A stretch of 47,338 nt of DNA from Chloroflexota bacterium. GTDB lineage: Bacteria > Chloroflexota > Dehalococcoidia > Lucifugimonadales > Lucifugimonadaceae. Positions 39,870 to 47,338 of this stretch are shown piece after piece. The stretch lies in the NCBI GenBank assembly GCA_002721615.1, contig PBKW01000007.1, forward strand, positions 35,567 through 82,904, given 5' to 3'. The position numbers and the translations under genes were made by a program. Positions within the stretch are counted from its first letter, which is position 1; every line of letters starts with the position of its first letter. The notes beneath the pieces were generated by a model, which was not told the DNA's origin, searched no databases, and saw only the letters and a program-made list of their open reading frames with translations.

Positions 39870-40898
39870 TTAATGATTTCTTTTTACTGCTTCTATTGTA
39901 GCTTGTATGTATCCGTTTGCGAATGCTCTTCCTCTATGACAAAAAGGAGTATCTCCAGCAACCATAGGAACATGATCATCTGTAATTACTCCTTTTAGTC
40001 CAATTTCGTGATAAAGCTCCATTGCTTTATACATATCTACATACCCATTGTTAATGAACTCTTCATGAAATTTGGGAACTTGACCTGAAACATTTCTAAA
40101 ATGGACATAAAGTATTTTATTTCTATTACCAAAATAGCGAATCATTTCATAAATGTCTTCATCTTGCATTTCTGAAAAAGTTCCTTGGCAAAATTCAATT
40201 GCGTTATGATCAGATGGATAGATATTTATTAATCTTTTATAAGACTCGAAACTTCTGAATATTTGTGCTATTCCTCCAAGCATTGGTACAGGAGGATCAC
40301 ATGGATGAATTCCTAATTTTATTCCTTCTTCTTCAGCCACAGGAGTAATAATTTTGATCCAATATTCAAGATTCTCCCACATCTCTTCTTCTGTGTAGAT
40401 TCTTCCGTGTGTTAAAGGTTGTCTTCCATCTACATTTTTGTTGTTTTGAAAACCTTCCTCTACGATACTATAATCAAACTCAGTGACTACAGCTTTTCCC
40501 CTGATAAGTTTATTTCTGTTAGTTCTCCAAACTATGTTTGGCATCCAATGATATCCGAATACAGGTATTCCAGCTTTTGCTATATTTCTTATTGTATAAA
40601 TCATATTTTCTATCTGCTTATCTCTTGCAGGGCCATTTAACATGATATCTTCATAGAAATGATTAGGGACGTTTTCAATACAAAATATTTTCATTCCATG
40701 TTTTTCAACTTTTTTTCTTAAATTTTCAATATCTTTTAATTCCCATTTTGATTCTCCAGGTAGTAGGCCTCCTTTATCATATGAGCTTAGAATGAGATCT
40801 TTTACTCCAAATTGTTCAGCAAACTCTAAATCACTTTTTTCTAATCCTGATGTGTTGTAATCTATTGCATTTATAGCTAGGTTGAATGCTGGTCTCAT
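39870..40898 (-). CDS. Mannonate dehydratase-like protein
   Basis: 342-aa TIM-barrel metalloenzyme of the UxuA family, which dehydrates D-mannonate to 2-keto-3-deoxygluconate. The metal-binding set is recognisable: His198 (GIHPCDPP), Cys237 (EFCQGT), His266 (YVHFRNV) and Asp308-His309 (TDDHVP). The E. coli sequence reads HPDDPP; here the third residue is Cys. GDTPFCHRGRAFANGYI near the end is conserved. True UxuA is about 390 aa, so this is a shorter branch, and a related sugar-acid substrate is possible. AGGAG lies seven bases upstream of the ATG. It heads the group UxuA-like, enolase G, LLM, alpha/beta hydrolase. Confidence 0.85.
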   Translation of the reverse strand: MRPAFNLAINAIDYNTSGLEKSDLEFAEQFGVKDLILSSYDKGGLLPGESKWELKDIENLRKKVEKHGMKIFCIENVPNHFYEDIMLNGPARDKQIENMIYTIRNIAKAGIPVFGYHWMPNIVWRTNRNKLIRGKAVVTEFDYSIVEEGFQNNKNVDGRQPLTHGRIYTEEEMWENLEYWIKIITPVAEEEGIKLGIHPCDPPVPMLGGIAQIFRSFESYKRLINIYPSDHNAIEFCQGTFSEMQDEDIYEMIRYFGNRNKILYVHFRNVSGQVPKFHEEFINNGYVDMYKAMELYHEIGLKGVITDDHVPMVAGDTPFCHRGRAFANGYIQATIEAVKRNH

Positions 40899-41030
40899 TT
40901 ATTCTCCTATGGGATATTTGAAAATATTAGTGTAAATTTGAAATTAATTATTTAAAAATTTTTCATTTTAGAAATATTTTTCCTATAGTTTTATATCTAA
41001 ATTTTAATTTATAAATATGACTTTAATAAT

Positions 41031-42128
41031 ATGAAAAACAGTAAGAAAAGAGAACATACAGTTAATTTTGGTGCTGGTCCAGCGGTAATTCCTGATGAAG
41101 TTTTGAAAACAGTTCAAGAAGAATTATTAAATTGGGCAGATACAGGTATGTCTGTAATGGAAATTAGTCATAGGAGTAAAGAATTTAATATTTTAATTGA
41201 ACAGATAAAGAATGATTTGAAAAAGCTAGTTAAAATTCCTAAAGATTTTGAAGTTCTTTTCCTACAAGGTGGTGCTACAAGCCAGTTTTCTATGATTCCA
41301 ATGAATTTTTTAAATAATACTAAAGAATCAGAATATGTTTTAACAGGTTATTGGTCCCAAAAAGCGATAAACGAAGCTCAAAAATTTTCTAAGGTTAATA
41401 TTTCAGCCTCTGGAAAGGATTTCAATTTCACTACTATTCCTTCTTTGAAAAAATGGACTGTCAATAAAAAATCTTCTTATTTGCATTACACATCAAATGA
41501 AACAATAGAGGGGATTGAATTTGATTTTGTTCCAAGTTTTGATGATTTGCCTGTAATTTCAGATATGTCATCAAATTTTTTATCTAAACCTATAGATATT
41601 TCTTCTCATTCATTAATTTATTCTGGAACACAGAAGAATATTGGAACATCAGGATTAACTATTGTAATTATTAATAAGAATCTTATAAATTCATTGTCTT
41701 CAACAATTCCTACTATGTTTAATTATACTACTCACTTAGAATCTGATTCTAGATATAATACGCCTCCAGTATTCAATATTTACTTAGCTGGTTTAGTAAT
41801 TAGGTGGATATTAGAAAATGGTGGATTAGAACAAATGGAAAGAAGAAATAAATTAAAATCCGAACAATTATATAATTTTATTGATCAATCAAATTTATTC
41901 TATAATAAGGTTGTTCCAAAATTTAGATCAAGAATGAATATTACATTTCATGTGGAAGATAAACTGATAGAGACTAAGTTTTTATGGGAAGCAGAAAAAA
42001 ACAATTTAATTAATTTAAAAGGTCATAGGTCAATTGGTGGATTTAGAGCTAGTTTATACAATGCTATTTCATTTGAAGATGTAGAAAAGCTTATACAATT
42101 TATGAAGAAATTTGAGGTGTCAATTTAG
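41031..42128 (+). CDS. serC: Phosphoserine aminotransferase
   Basis: Second step of serine synthesis: transfers an amino group from glutamate to 3-phosphohydroxypyruvate (also used on 3-hydroxy-4-phosphohydroxy-alpha-ketobutyrate in B6 synthesis). 365 aa. NFGAGPAVIPDEVL at the start, TGMSVMEISHRSKEF near 36-50, LQGGATSQFSMIPMN and the PLP lysine in SGTQKNIGTSG are all SerC signatures. No ribosome site is evident. TATAAA at 41010-41015 is the nearest -10-like element. The stop codon is one base before the start of serA, so the two are translationally coupled. Confidence 0.96.
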   Translation: MKNSKKREHTVNFGAGPAVIPDEVLKTVQEELLNWADTGMSVMEISHRSKEFNILIEQIKNDLKKLVKIPKDFEVLFLQGGATSQFSMIPMNFLNNTKESEYVLTGYWSQKAINEAQKFSKVNISASGKDFNFTTIPSLKKWTVNKKSSYLHYTSNETIEGIEFDFVPSFDDLPVISDMSSNFLSKPIDISSHSLIYSGTQKNIGTSGLTIVIINKNLINSLSSTIPTMFNYTTHLESDSRYNTPPVFNIYLAGLVIRWILENGGLEQMERRNKLKSEQLYNFIDQSNLFYNKVVPKFRSRMNITFHVEDKLIETKFLWEAEKNNLINLKGHRSIGGFRASLYNAISFEDVEKLIQFMKKFEVSI

Positions 42129-42129
42129 T

Positions 42130-43317
42130 ATGTATCAAGTAAAAGTGTTAAATAAAATCCCAGAAAGGGGATTACAGCTTTTTCCTAAAGATTTGTACTC
42201 TATTGGAGATGATTTTTCTGACCCTGATATAATAATTCTTAGATCAAAAAATATTTTAGATTTTGAAATTGGCCCCAACCTTAAAGCTGTTGGTAGATCT
42301 GGTGCAGGCACAAATAATATTCCTGTGGAGAGATTAACGGAAAATGGAGTGGTAGTTTTTAATACTCCTGGAGCTAATGCTAATGCTGTGAAAGAATTAG
42401 TAGTTGCAGGATTATTAATGTCTACAAGAAATTTGCTTCCTGCTATAAAAAAAGTTTCTAATATTCCTGATAATATTGATGATTTTCATGATCATGTTGA
42501 ATCTATAAAAGGAGAATTTAAAGGAATTGAGTTATCTGGTAAAAGTATAGGTATCATTGGATTAGGTTCTATTGGAGTATCAGTTGCAAATACATGTACA
42601 GAATTAGGAATGAATGTATTTGGTTTTGATCCATTAATGACAGTTGAAAATGCATGGAAATTATCTAGAAATGTTAATCGAATTGATCAAATTGATGATC
42701 TTGTAGGATTGTCAGATTTTATAACTATTCATGTTCCATTAGTAGAAAAAACAAAAGGTTTTTTAGGGAAAGATTTATTATCTAAATTCCCAAAAGGCAG
42801 TACACTTTTAAACTTTTCTAGAAGCGAAATTGTAGATATACAAGCTGTAAAAAATTCTTTGGAGAAAGGAATATTAAATTATTATGTTTCTGATTTTCCT
42901 GAAAAAGATATTATTTATCATCCTAGAGTAATTTTTTTCCCTCATCTTGGTGCATCTACTATTGAATCTGAGGAAAATTGTGCCACTATGGTTTCTGAAC
43001 AATTAAGGAGTTTCATTGAGCATGGAATTATTTCTAATTCAGTTAATCTCCCAAACACCAACTTGTTTAAAACAAAATTTTCTAGAATAGCAATAATTAA
43101 TAAGAATATTCCCAATATGGTAAGCCAAATTACTTCTGTAATAGGAAACATGGGATTTAATATAGTCGAGTTTATTAATAAATCTAGAGATAGTGTTGCT
43201 TATAACATTATTGACTTTGATGCTTCGGGGCAAAATCAAAGTGATATGATTAATGAGATCAAAAATATTGAAGGTATTTTAAAGGTTTGGTCTATTCCTT
43301 CAAATAATCTTCTATAA
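42130..43317 (+). CDS. serA: D-3-phosphoglycerate dehydrogenase
   Basis: First step of serine synthesis, oxidising 3-phosphoglycerate with NAD+. 395 aa. I start it at the ATG at 42130, with GAGGTG ten bases upstream inside serC; a TTG upstream would overlap serC. GRSGAGTNNIPVERL, GIIGLGSIG and TPGANANAVKELV mark the family. The catalytic Arg is in NFSRSEIVD, the Glu is in SDFPEKD and the His is in FPHLGAST. The C-terminal 70 residues form an ACT domain (FSRIAIINKNIPNMVSQITSVIGNMG), allowing serine feedback. serB is not in the window. Confidence 0.95.
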   Translation: MYQVKVLNKIPERGLQLFPKDLYSIGDDFSDPDIIILRSKNILDFEIGPNLKAVGRSGAGTNNIPVERLTENGVVVFNTPGANANAVKELVVAGLLMSTRNLLPAIKKVSNIPDNIDDFHDHVESIKGEFKGIELSGKSIGIIGLGSIGVSVANTCTELGMNVFGFDPLMTVENAWKLSRNVNRIDQIDDLVGLSDFITIHVPLVEKTKGFLGKDLLSKFPKGSTLLNFSRSEIVDIQAVKNSLEKGILNYYVSDFPEKDIIYHPRVIFFPHLGASTIESEENCATMVSEQLRSFIEHGIISNSVNLPNTNLFKTKFSRIAIINKNIPNMVSQITSVIGNMGFNIVEFINKSRDSVAYNIIDFDASGQNQSDMINEIKNIEGILKVWSIPSNNLL

Positions 43318-43335
43318 AAATACATTAATCTAAAT

Positions 43336-44553
43336 TTGAATAAAAATATTTGGATAACAACATTTAATTCTAAAGGATTCAAAATTCTATGGAGTTTGGG
43401 ATTTATTACTGCATTCACTCGTTATCTAGAGGTTTTGGCTAATGCATATTTTGTCTTTCAGTTAAGTGAAGATCCTTTATTGGTAGGTATAAATGCAGGT
43501 TTAAGATTATTACCATTGTTTTTATTGGGATGGGTTATTGGAATTTTTAGTGATAGATTAGATAAAAGGTTGATGGTAACACTGTCATTATTCATTTTTT
43601 TCTTAGTTTCTTTTTCTTTATTTCTTCTAATATTTTTTGAAATGATTGAAATATGGCATTTAATGTTTGGTTCATTGTTTTCAGGAATCGGATGGGCATT
43701 TGAATTACCAACTAGAAGATCTCTAATCGGAGACCTTTTGGATTCAGAAAATATCTCATTAGGAATAGGGATTGATGCTTCTACTCAAAACTTCACTAGA
43801 ATTTTGGGTCCATTAATGGCAGGGATATTATTGACATTATTACCTTCTTTGCCTTATTTGATGACTTCAATTTCACATTTTTTTGGTATATTTTTAGCTA
43901 TTTTAATCTTGAAAAAGCAATATTCTAAATTTATTAGAAAGTTAGAAAAATCATCTATCCTCGATGATTTGAAATATCTTCTAACAGGAAAGGCTTTTAG
44001 ATTGGTGTTAGGGATCACTGTAATAATGAATATTTGGGCTTTTCCTTATCAAAGTATGGTTCCAGTAGTAGCTGAAACAGTTTTAAAAATTAATCCTTTT
44101 CTTTTAGGTTTATTAGTTGCTATTGAAGGCACGGGTGCATTTTTGGGTTCAATATTTGTAGCAACATTTGTTATAAGGAGGCTTCAATCGATTTTTTTTA
44201 TTTTGGGATCTTCTTTATTTTTGATTTGTATTTTTATTTTCGCAAATTCTGAGATTTATTTGCTTTCAATAATTATTGTATTTTTGGGAGGATTAGGTAT
44301 TTCATGTTTTAGTACTTTGCAAAGCGTGATAATTTTGGATAGAACTCCTTCTCATCTAAGAGGTTCTGCTATGGGATCACTGACTACAATGATAGGCACT
44401 CAACCTATAGGAGCTTTACATATTGGATGGATATGTTCCGTCATTTCTCCTTCTTTAGGACTAATGATTTCTTCATCTGAAGGTTTGTTTTTATTAGTTT
44501 TATTTGTTTTGATTAATTCAGGAGTATTTTTAAGAAGTAAAGAAAATGATTAA
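43336..44553 (+). CDS. MFS transporter
   Basis: 405-aa major facilitator with about 12 spans. The first-half signature GIFSDRLDKRLM (loop 2-3) corresponds to the MFS motif A, and FELPTRRSLIGDLLDSENISLGIGID lies after span 4. It is closest by eye to the DHA3-like or enterobactin-exporter-like branch of efflux proteins. The start is a TTG, 18 bases after the serA stop; no ATG is available upstream of the first span. It overlaps the UDG gene by eight bases. Substrate unknown. Confidence 0.87.
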   Translation: MNKNIWITTFNSKGFKILWSLGFITAFTRYLEVLANAYFVFQLSEDPLLVGINAGLRLLPLFLLGWVIGIFSDRLDKRLMVTLSLFIFFLVSFSLFLLIFFEMIEIWHLMFGSLFSGIGWAFELPTRRSLIGDLLDSENISLGIGIDASTQNFTRILGPLMAGILLTLLPSLPYLMTSISHFFGIFLAILILKKQYSKFIRKLEKSSILDDLKYLLTGKAFRLVLGITVIMNIWAFPYQSMVPVVAETVLKINPFLLGLLVAIEGTGAFLGSIFVATFVIRRLQSIFFILGSSLFLICIFIFANSEIYLLSIIIVFLGGLGISCFSTLQSVIILDRTPSHLRGSAMGSLTTMIGTQPIGALHIGWICSVISPSLGLMISSSEGLFLLVLFVLINSGVFLRSKEND

Positions 44554-45283
44554 AGAGCCTAAACCTTATGACCATCCTTTGTTATCATCTTCTAATTTTA
44601 TTTCAAAATTTTACACTGAAATGATTGATTGTACTTTGTGTCCTAGAATTTTTGAGTTTCGTAATAAAATTGCTAAGGAGAAAAGAAAGCAATTTACTGA
44701 TTGGAATTACTGGGGTAAACCTGTTCCAGGATATGGAGATTTAAACGCAAATTTATTGATAGTTGGCTTAGCACCTGCAGCTCATGGAGGAAATAGAACT
44801 GGTAGAGTTTTTACTGGTGATAAATCTGCTGATTTTTTAATGAAATGTTTATATCAAGCCGGGTTATGCAATCAACCTTTTTCTGAATCATTATCAGATG
44901 GATTAGAACTTAATAATACTTTTATTACTCCTGTTTTAAAATGTGTTCCACCCCAAGATAAACCTACATCTTTAGAACTTAGAACATGTTTTAAATATTT
45001 TAATAAGGAATTGGAATATTTAAAAAATATTAAAATGGTAGTAGCCTTAGGAAAAATTGCATTTGATGGATGTTTAAAATATTTCGGTCAATTTCAGAAA
45101 ATTAGAATGAAAGATTATCCTTTTGGACATAATGTAAAATACCAAATGAATAGTGGGGTTTTTCTATTAGGTTCTTATCATCCTAGCCCAAGAAATGTAA
45201 ATACTGGACGATTAACAGAAAAAATGATGGTTGATTTTTTTGAAAATTCCTTGAAATTACAAAAGACGAAGAAAACTATTTAG
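44546..45283 (+). CDS. Uracil-DNA glycosylase, family 5 (UdgB type)
   Basis: Base-excision-repair glycosylase removing uracil and other deaminated bases from DNA. 245 aa. The family-5 signature GLAPAAHGG is at 74-82, continuing NRTGRVFTGDKSADF, and the second motif HPSPRNVNTGRLT is near 212-224. Family 5 has Ala where families 1 and 4 have the catalytic Asp or Glu. The four cluster ligands are Cys29, Cys32, Cys133 and Cys148, consistent with a 4Fe-4S centre. The ATG lies inside the MFS gene's last codons. The 3' end overlaps the convergent sulfatase by eight bases. Confidence 0.94.
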   Translation: MIKEPKPYDHPLLSSSNFISKFYTEMIDCTLCPRIFEFRNKIAKEKRKQFTDWNYWGKPVPGYGDLNANLLIVGLAPAAHGGNRTGRVFTGDKSADFLMKCLYQAGLCNQPFSESLSDGLELNNTFITPVLKCVPPQDKPTSLELRTCFKYFNKELEYLKNIKMVVALGKIAFDGCLKYFGQFQKIRMKDYPFGHNVKYQMNSGVFLLGSYHPSPRNVNTGRLTEKMMVDFFENSLKLQKTKKTI

Positions 45284-47048
45284 AGATCCTCATCCCCCTT
45301 ATTGTCACGTTATTCTTATTATTTTTTGGAGGTTTTCTTTCAAATCTTATTTGATGATTTAGTTCAAAATCTAAAAAGTTAGGATCTCCTCTATTGATTA
45401 ATTTGTCAGTATCAAGTTCATCTGATTCTGTTGTAGAATCAATTCCTTTTCCAGTATAGATCAATGTTTTTGTACCTTTATCTTGTAATATCATGGGCCA
45501 ATCTAATACACCGCATCTTTTCGCCCACTCTGAATATTCTTTCTCAAGTTTTTTAGCTATATTCTTTTCTTTATCTATAAGATTATTTGTCTCACTTCTA
45601 TCTTCATTAATATTATATAATTCCCATGGACCAGGAAATTCAGAAACTAGTTTCCATTCACCAATTCTTACAGCTCTATTTCCTTCATGCTCCCAGCACA
45701 GTGGTTTATCTTTACTAAATTCTGAACCATTAAATAATCTAGCAAAACTCTCCCCTTCTATAGGTGTAATATCATTACCATTAAATGTATTAGGATACTT
45801 AGATCCACAAATATCAATTATTGTTGGAGAAATATCAGCAAATTGAACAGGTGCATTAATTATATTGTGGGATGAAATTTTTTCTGGCCAATGAATTATA
45901 AAAGGTGTTGAAATTCCTCCTTCATGAACCCAACGTTTAAATAACCTAAATGGAGTATTTGAGACATTTGCCCAAGGTAAGTCATAACTCATAAATGTAT
46001 CAACAGGACCAGGCCTCAGATTAGGAATATTTCCAAATTTTATTTTTTCTCCATTAGGGCCAGGGGTATTGAATTTACTAGGTTCAGGATTATTAGAATC
46101 TTCTGCCATGAATTCCGCACATCCTCCGTTATCTGCAGCAAACATTATTACAGTATTCTCAAATTCTCCAATCTCTTTTAATTTGTCTATAATAGTTCCT
46201 ATTCCTCTGTCCATTTGTTCAATTTGTGCTGAATAAGTTGCCATTTTGAGATCTTCCCAATCTTTATATCGAACATCACCCCAATTTGGAGTTGCAGGAT
46301 CTTCTTTAGTAAGTTGCCACTTTTGATCTAGTACGTTTCCTATCATCTCTTCGTACCTATTCATTCTTAATTCACTCCATCCTTTTCGATATTTTCCTTC
46401 ATATTTTGAAATATCTTCTTCCCAGGCGTGCAAAGGCCAATGGGGAGCAGTGAAGGCTACATACATAAAGAATGGATTTAATTCGTCCTTCTCGTCTATC
46501 ATTTTCACTGCATGTTTAGAAATTTCATCAGTATAGTGGAAATCATTTGATTCAACTTTTATAAATTTATTTTCAAGCATTAAAGTAGGAGGGTTATAAA
46601 AATTACCAGCGCCTGAAAGAGTTCCAAAAAATTTATCAAAGCCTCTTTCTTTTGGAGTAGGAAACCCTTTTTTCCCAAGGTTGTAATTTTCAGGGTTCAT
46701 CATATTTTCTCCTCCTCCAACATGCCATTTACCTGACATAAAAGTTTGATATCCTGTAGATTTGAGACATTCTGCAATAGTTACACAATTGTCACTCAAA
46801 TAACCTTGATAATTATGAGTTCCAAGGTTGTCTACCATGTGACCTACGCCGGCTTGATGAGGAGTTAGTCCAGTTAAAAGTGATGCTCTTGAAGGACAAC
46901 ATCTAGCTGAGTTATACATCTGCGTCATCATAAGCCCATTGTTGCCTAGAGAATCTAAATTAGGAGTATTAATCTCTGATCCAAAACAACCGATATCAGA
47001 ATATCCAAGATCATCAGCAAGTATAAAAATCACATTAGGTTTTTTCAT
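45276..47048 (-). CDS. Arylsulfatase, formylglycine-dependent
   Basis: Type I sulfatase, 590 aa. The formylglycine motif is CCPSR near residue 51 (SARCCPSRASLLTG), preceded by ILADDLGYSD. SGKWHVGG near 105-112 and the canonical metal motif AADNGG (near 305) are intact, in contrast to the Asp-to-Glu change in the other sulfatase of this window. There is no signal peptide. It resembles arylsulfatases of the PF00884 S1_4-like group that act on aryl or carbohydrate sulfate esters. AGAGGA precedes the ATG. No formylglycine-generating enzyme is encoded nearby, so a distant one must mature it. Divergent from purT across 179 bases. Confidence 0.94.
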   Translation of the reverse strand: MKKPNVIFILADDLGYSDIGCFGSEINTPNLDSLGNNGLMMTQMYNSARCCPSRASLLTGLTPHQAGVGHMVDNLGTHNYQGYLSDNCVTIAECLKSTGYQTFMSGKWHVGGGENMMNPENYNLGKKGFPTPKERGFDKFFGTLSGAGNFYNPPTLMLENKFIKVESNDFHYTDEISKHAVKMIDEKDELNPFFMYVAFTAPHWPLHAWEEDISKYEGKYRKGWSELRMNRYEEMIGNVLDQKWQLTKEDPATPNWGDVRYKDWEDLKMATYSAQIEQMDRGIGTIIDKLKEIGEFENTVIMFAADNGGCAEFMAEDSNNPEPSKFNTPGPNGEKIKFGNIPNLRPGPVDTFMSYDLPWANVSNTPFRLFKRWVHEGGISTPFIIHWPEKISSHNIINAPVQFADISPTIIDICGSKYPNTFNGNDITPIEGESFARLFNGSEFSKDKPLCWEHEGNRAVRIGEWKLVSEFPGPWELYNINEDRSETNNLIDKEKNIAKKLEKEYSEWAKRCGVLDWPMILQDKGTKTLIYTGKGIDSTTESDELDTDKLINRGDPNFLDFELNHQIRFERKPPKNNKNNVTIRGMRISK

Positions 47049-47227
47049 TTTAATTATCCTCTATTGTTAATAATTTGGGGAAAAAGTTTCTTATTGATTA
47101 GACTATTTTATAAATTCAATTAGTTTAAACAAGTTAATGAAAATATATAAGGATCTTATTTTTTTGTCATTAAAATTCTGATTAATAATGGTTATACTTA
47201 AATATCTAATAAAAAAAAGGTATTATT
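47049..47227. promoter_or_regulatory. 179-bp divergent region, arylsulfatase and purT
   Basis: AT-rich gap with no credible ORF. TATACT at 47193-47198 could be a plus-strand -10 for purT, about 35 bases before the ATG; TTGTCA at 47164-47169 is too far (23 bases) to be an ideal -35. AAGG lies eight bases before the purT start. No purine-riboswitch-like fold was recognised. Confidence 0.3.
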
Positions 47228-47338
47228 ATGGTAAAAATTGGCACTGCACTCACTACTAATTCAACTAAGATAATGCTTCTAGGTTCAGGAGAACTTGGAA
47301 AAGAAGTATTAATAGAATTGCAGAGATATGGGGCAGAA
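47228..47338 (+). CDS. purT: Formate-dependent phosphoribosylglycinamide formyltransferase, 3' end cut by window
   Basis: The first 37 codons are visible. The N-terminus [20 protein letters not shown] followed by [13 protein letters not shown] is the characteristic start of PurT, which uses ATP and formate to formylate GAR in purine synthesis. The ATP-grasp domain lies beyond the window. The start ATG is supported by AAGG eight bases upstream and by alignment with PurT proteins. The closely related PurK would not carry KIGTPLS-like residues before the GSGELG loop, so PurT is favoured. Confidence 0.9.
   Translation, partial: MVKIGTALTTNSTKIMLLGSGELGKEVLIELQRYGAE

Noticed and set aside
1-47338. 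CRISPR arrays, prophage, insertion sequences, toxin-antitoxin pairs
   Set aside because: No regularly spaced repeats, transposase, phage structural or recognisable toxin-antitoxin genes were seen in either strand.

Overview
The window is an AT-rich (roughly 30% G+C by eye), tightly packed bacterial chromosome segment with no rRNA, transposase, phage gene or CRISPR array. Several traits point to a marine Chloroflexota of the SAR202 type. There are seven divergent enolase-superfamily (mandelate racemase/muconate lactonizing, COG4948) paralogues. There are two candidate F420-linked oxidoreductases. The solute-binding lipoprotein has the V/E/K-rich post-lipobox linker common in Chloroflexota. Two sulfatases, a phytanoyl-CoA-dioxygenase-like oxygenase and several D-2-hydroxyacid dehydrogenases complete the picture. 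The taxonomic call is inference from gene content; there is no marker gene here that settles it.

Layout. 1-2905 (+): end of a 2-hydroxyacid dehydrogenase, zinc alcohol dehydrogenase, a small lipoprotein with an apparently non-AUG start, and an RraA-like protein. 2929-6575: housekeeping genes panB, an RluB-type pseudouridine synthase and pgsA, plus two GNAT acetyltransferases and two unlisted-size small membrane or secreted proteins. 6583-6668 (-): tRNA-Leu(CAA). 6723-9782: an O-antigen-ligase-like protein with a TPR tail, and a DnaQ-fold protein that has lost its catalytic residues. 9804-20245 (-): a ten-gene run that reads from two peptide-type ABC permeases through three GalD-like acid-sugar dehydratases, a PhyH oxygenase, an amidohydrolase, a PLP enzyme, a 2-hydroxyacid dehydrogenase and a putative F420/flavin protein. 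The matching binding protein (20599-22494, +) is divergent across a 353-bp control region with a palindrome in a promoter-like spacer. No ATPase subunits are present in the window.

22582-29808: sulfatase, amidohydrolase, C45-type acylase, 2-hydroxyacid dehydrogenase, YbjQ, small zinc-binding proteins, and a B12-binding regulator. That regulator carries the complete W-x9-EH photoreceptor signature of CarH, but its DNA-binding domain is a C-terminal XRE helix-turn-helix instead of an N-terminal MerR domain. 29956-40898: membrane proteins (DUF4395, DUF368/PopT, EamA, HPP), four more enolase-superfamily genes, an SDR, an F420-type luciferase-like monooxygenase, an alpha/beta hydrolase and a UxuA-like mannonate dehydratase. 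41031-47338: serC-serA, an MFS transporter, family 5 uracil-DNA glycosylase, a second sulfatase and the first 37 codons of purT.

How the genes fit together. The catabolic genes look like machinery for importing an oligomeric or carboxylated solute and for dehydrating, oxidising and hydrolysing acid sugars or related hydroxy-acids; the exact substrates cannot be read from sequence. Many first genes have a -10-like hexamer only 6-12 bases before the start codon, suggesting frequent leaderless transcription. Two short divergent gaps appear to use one overlapping -10 element in both directions.
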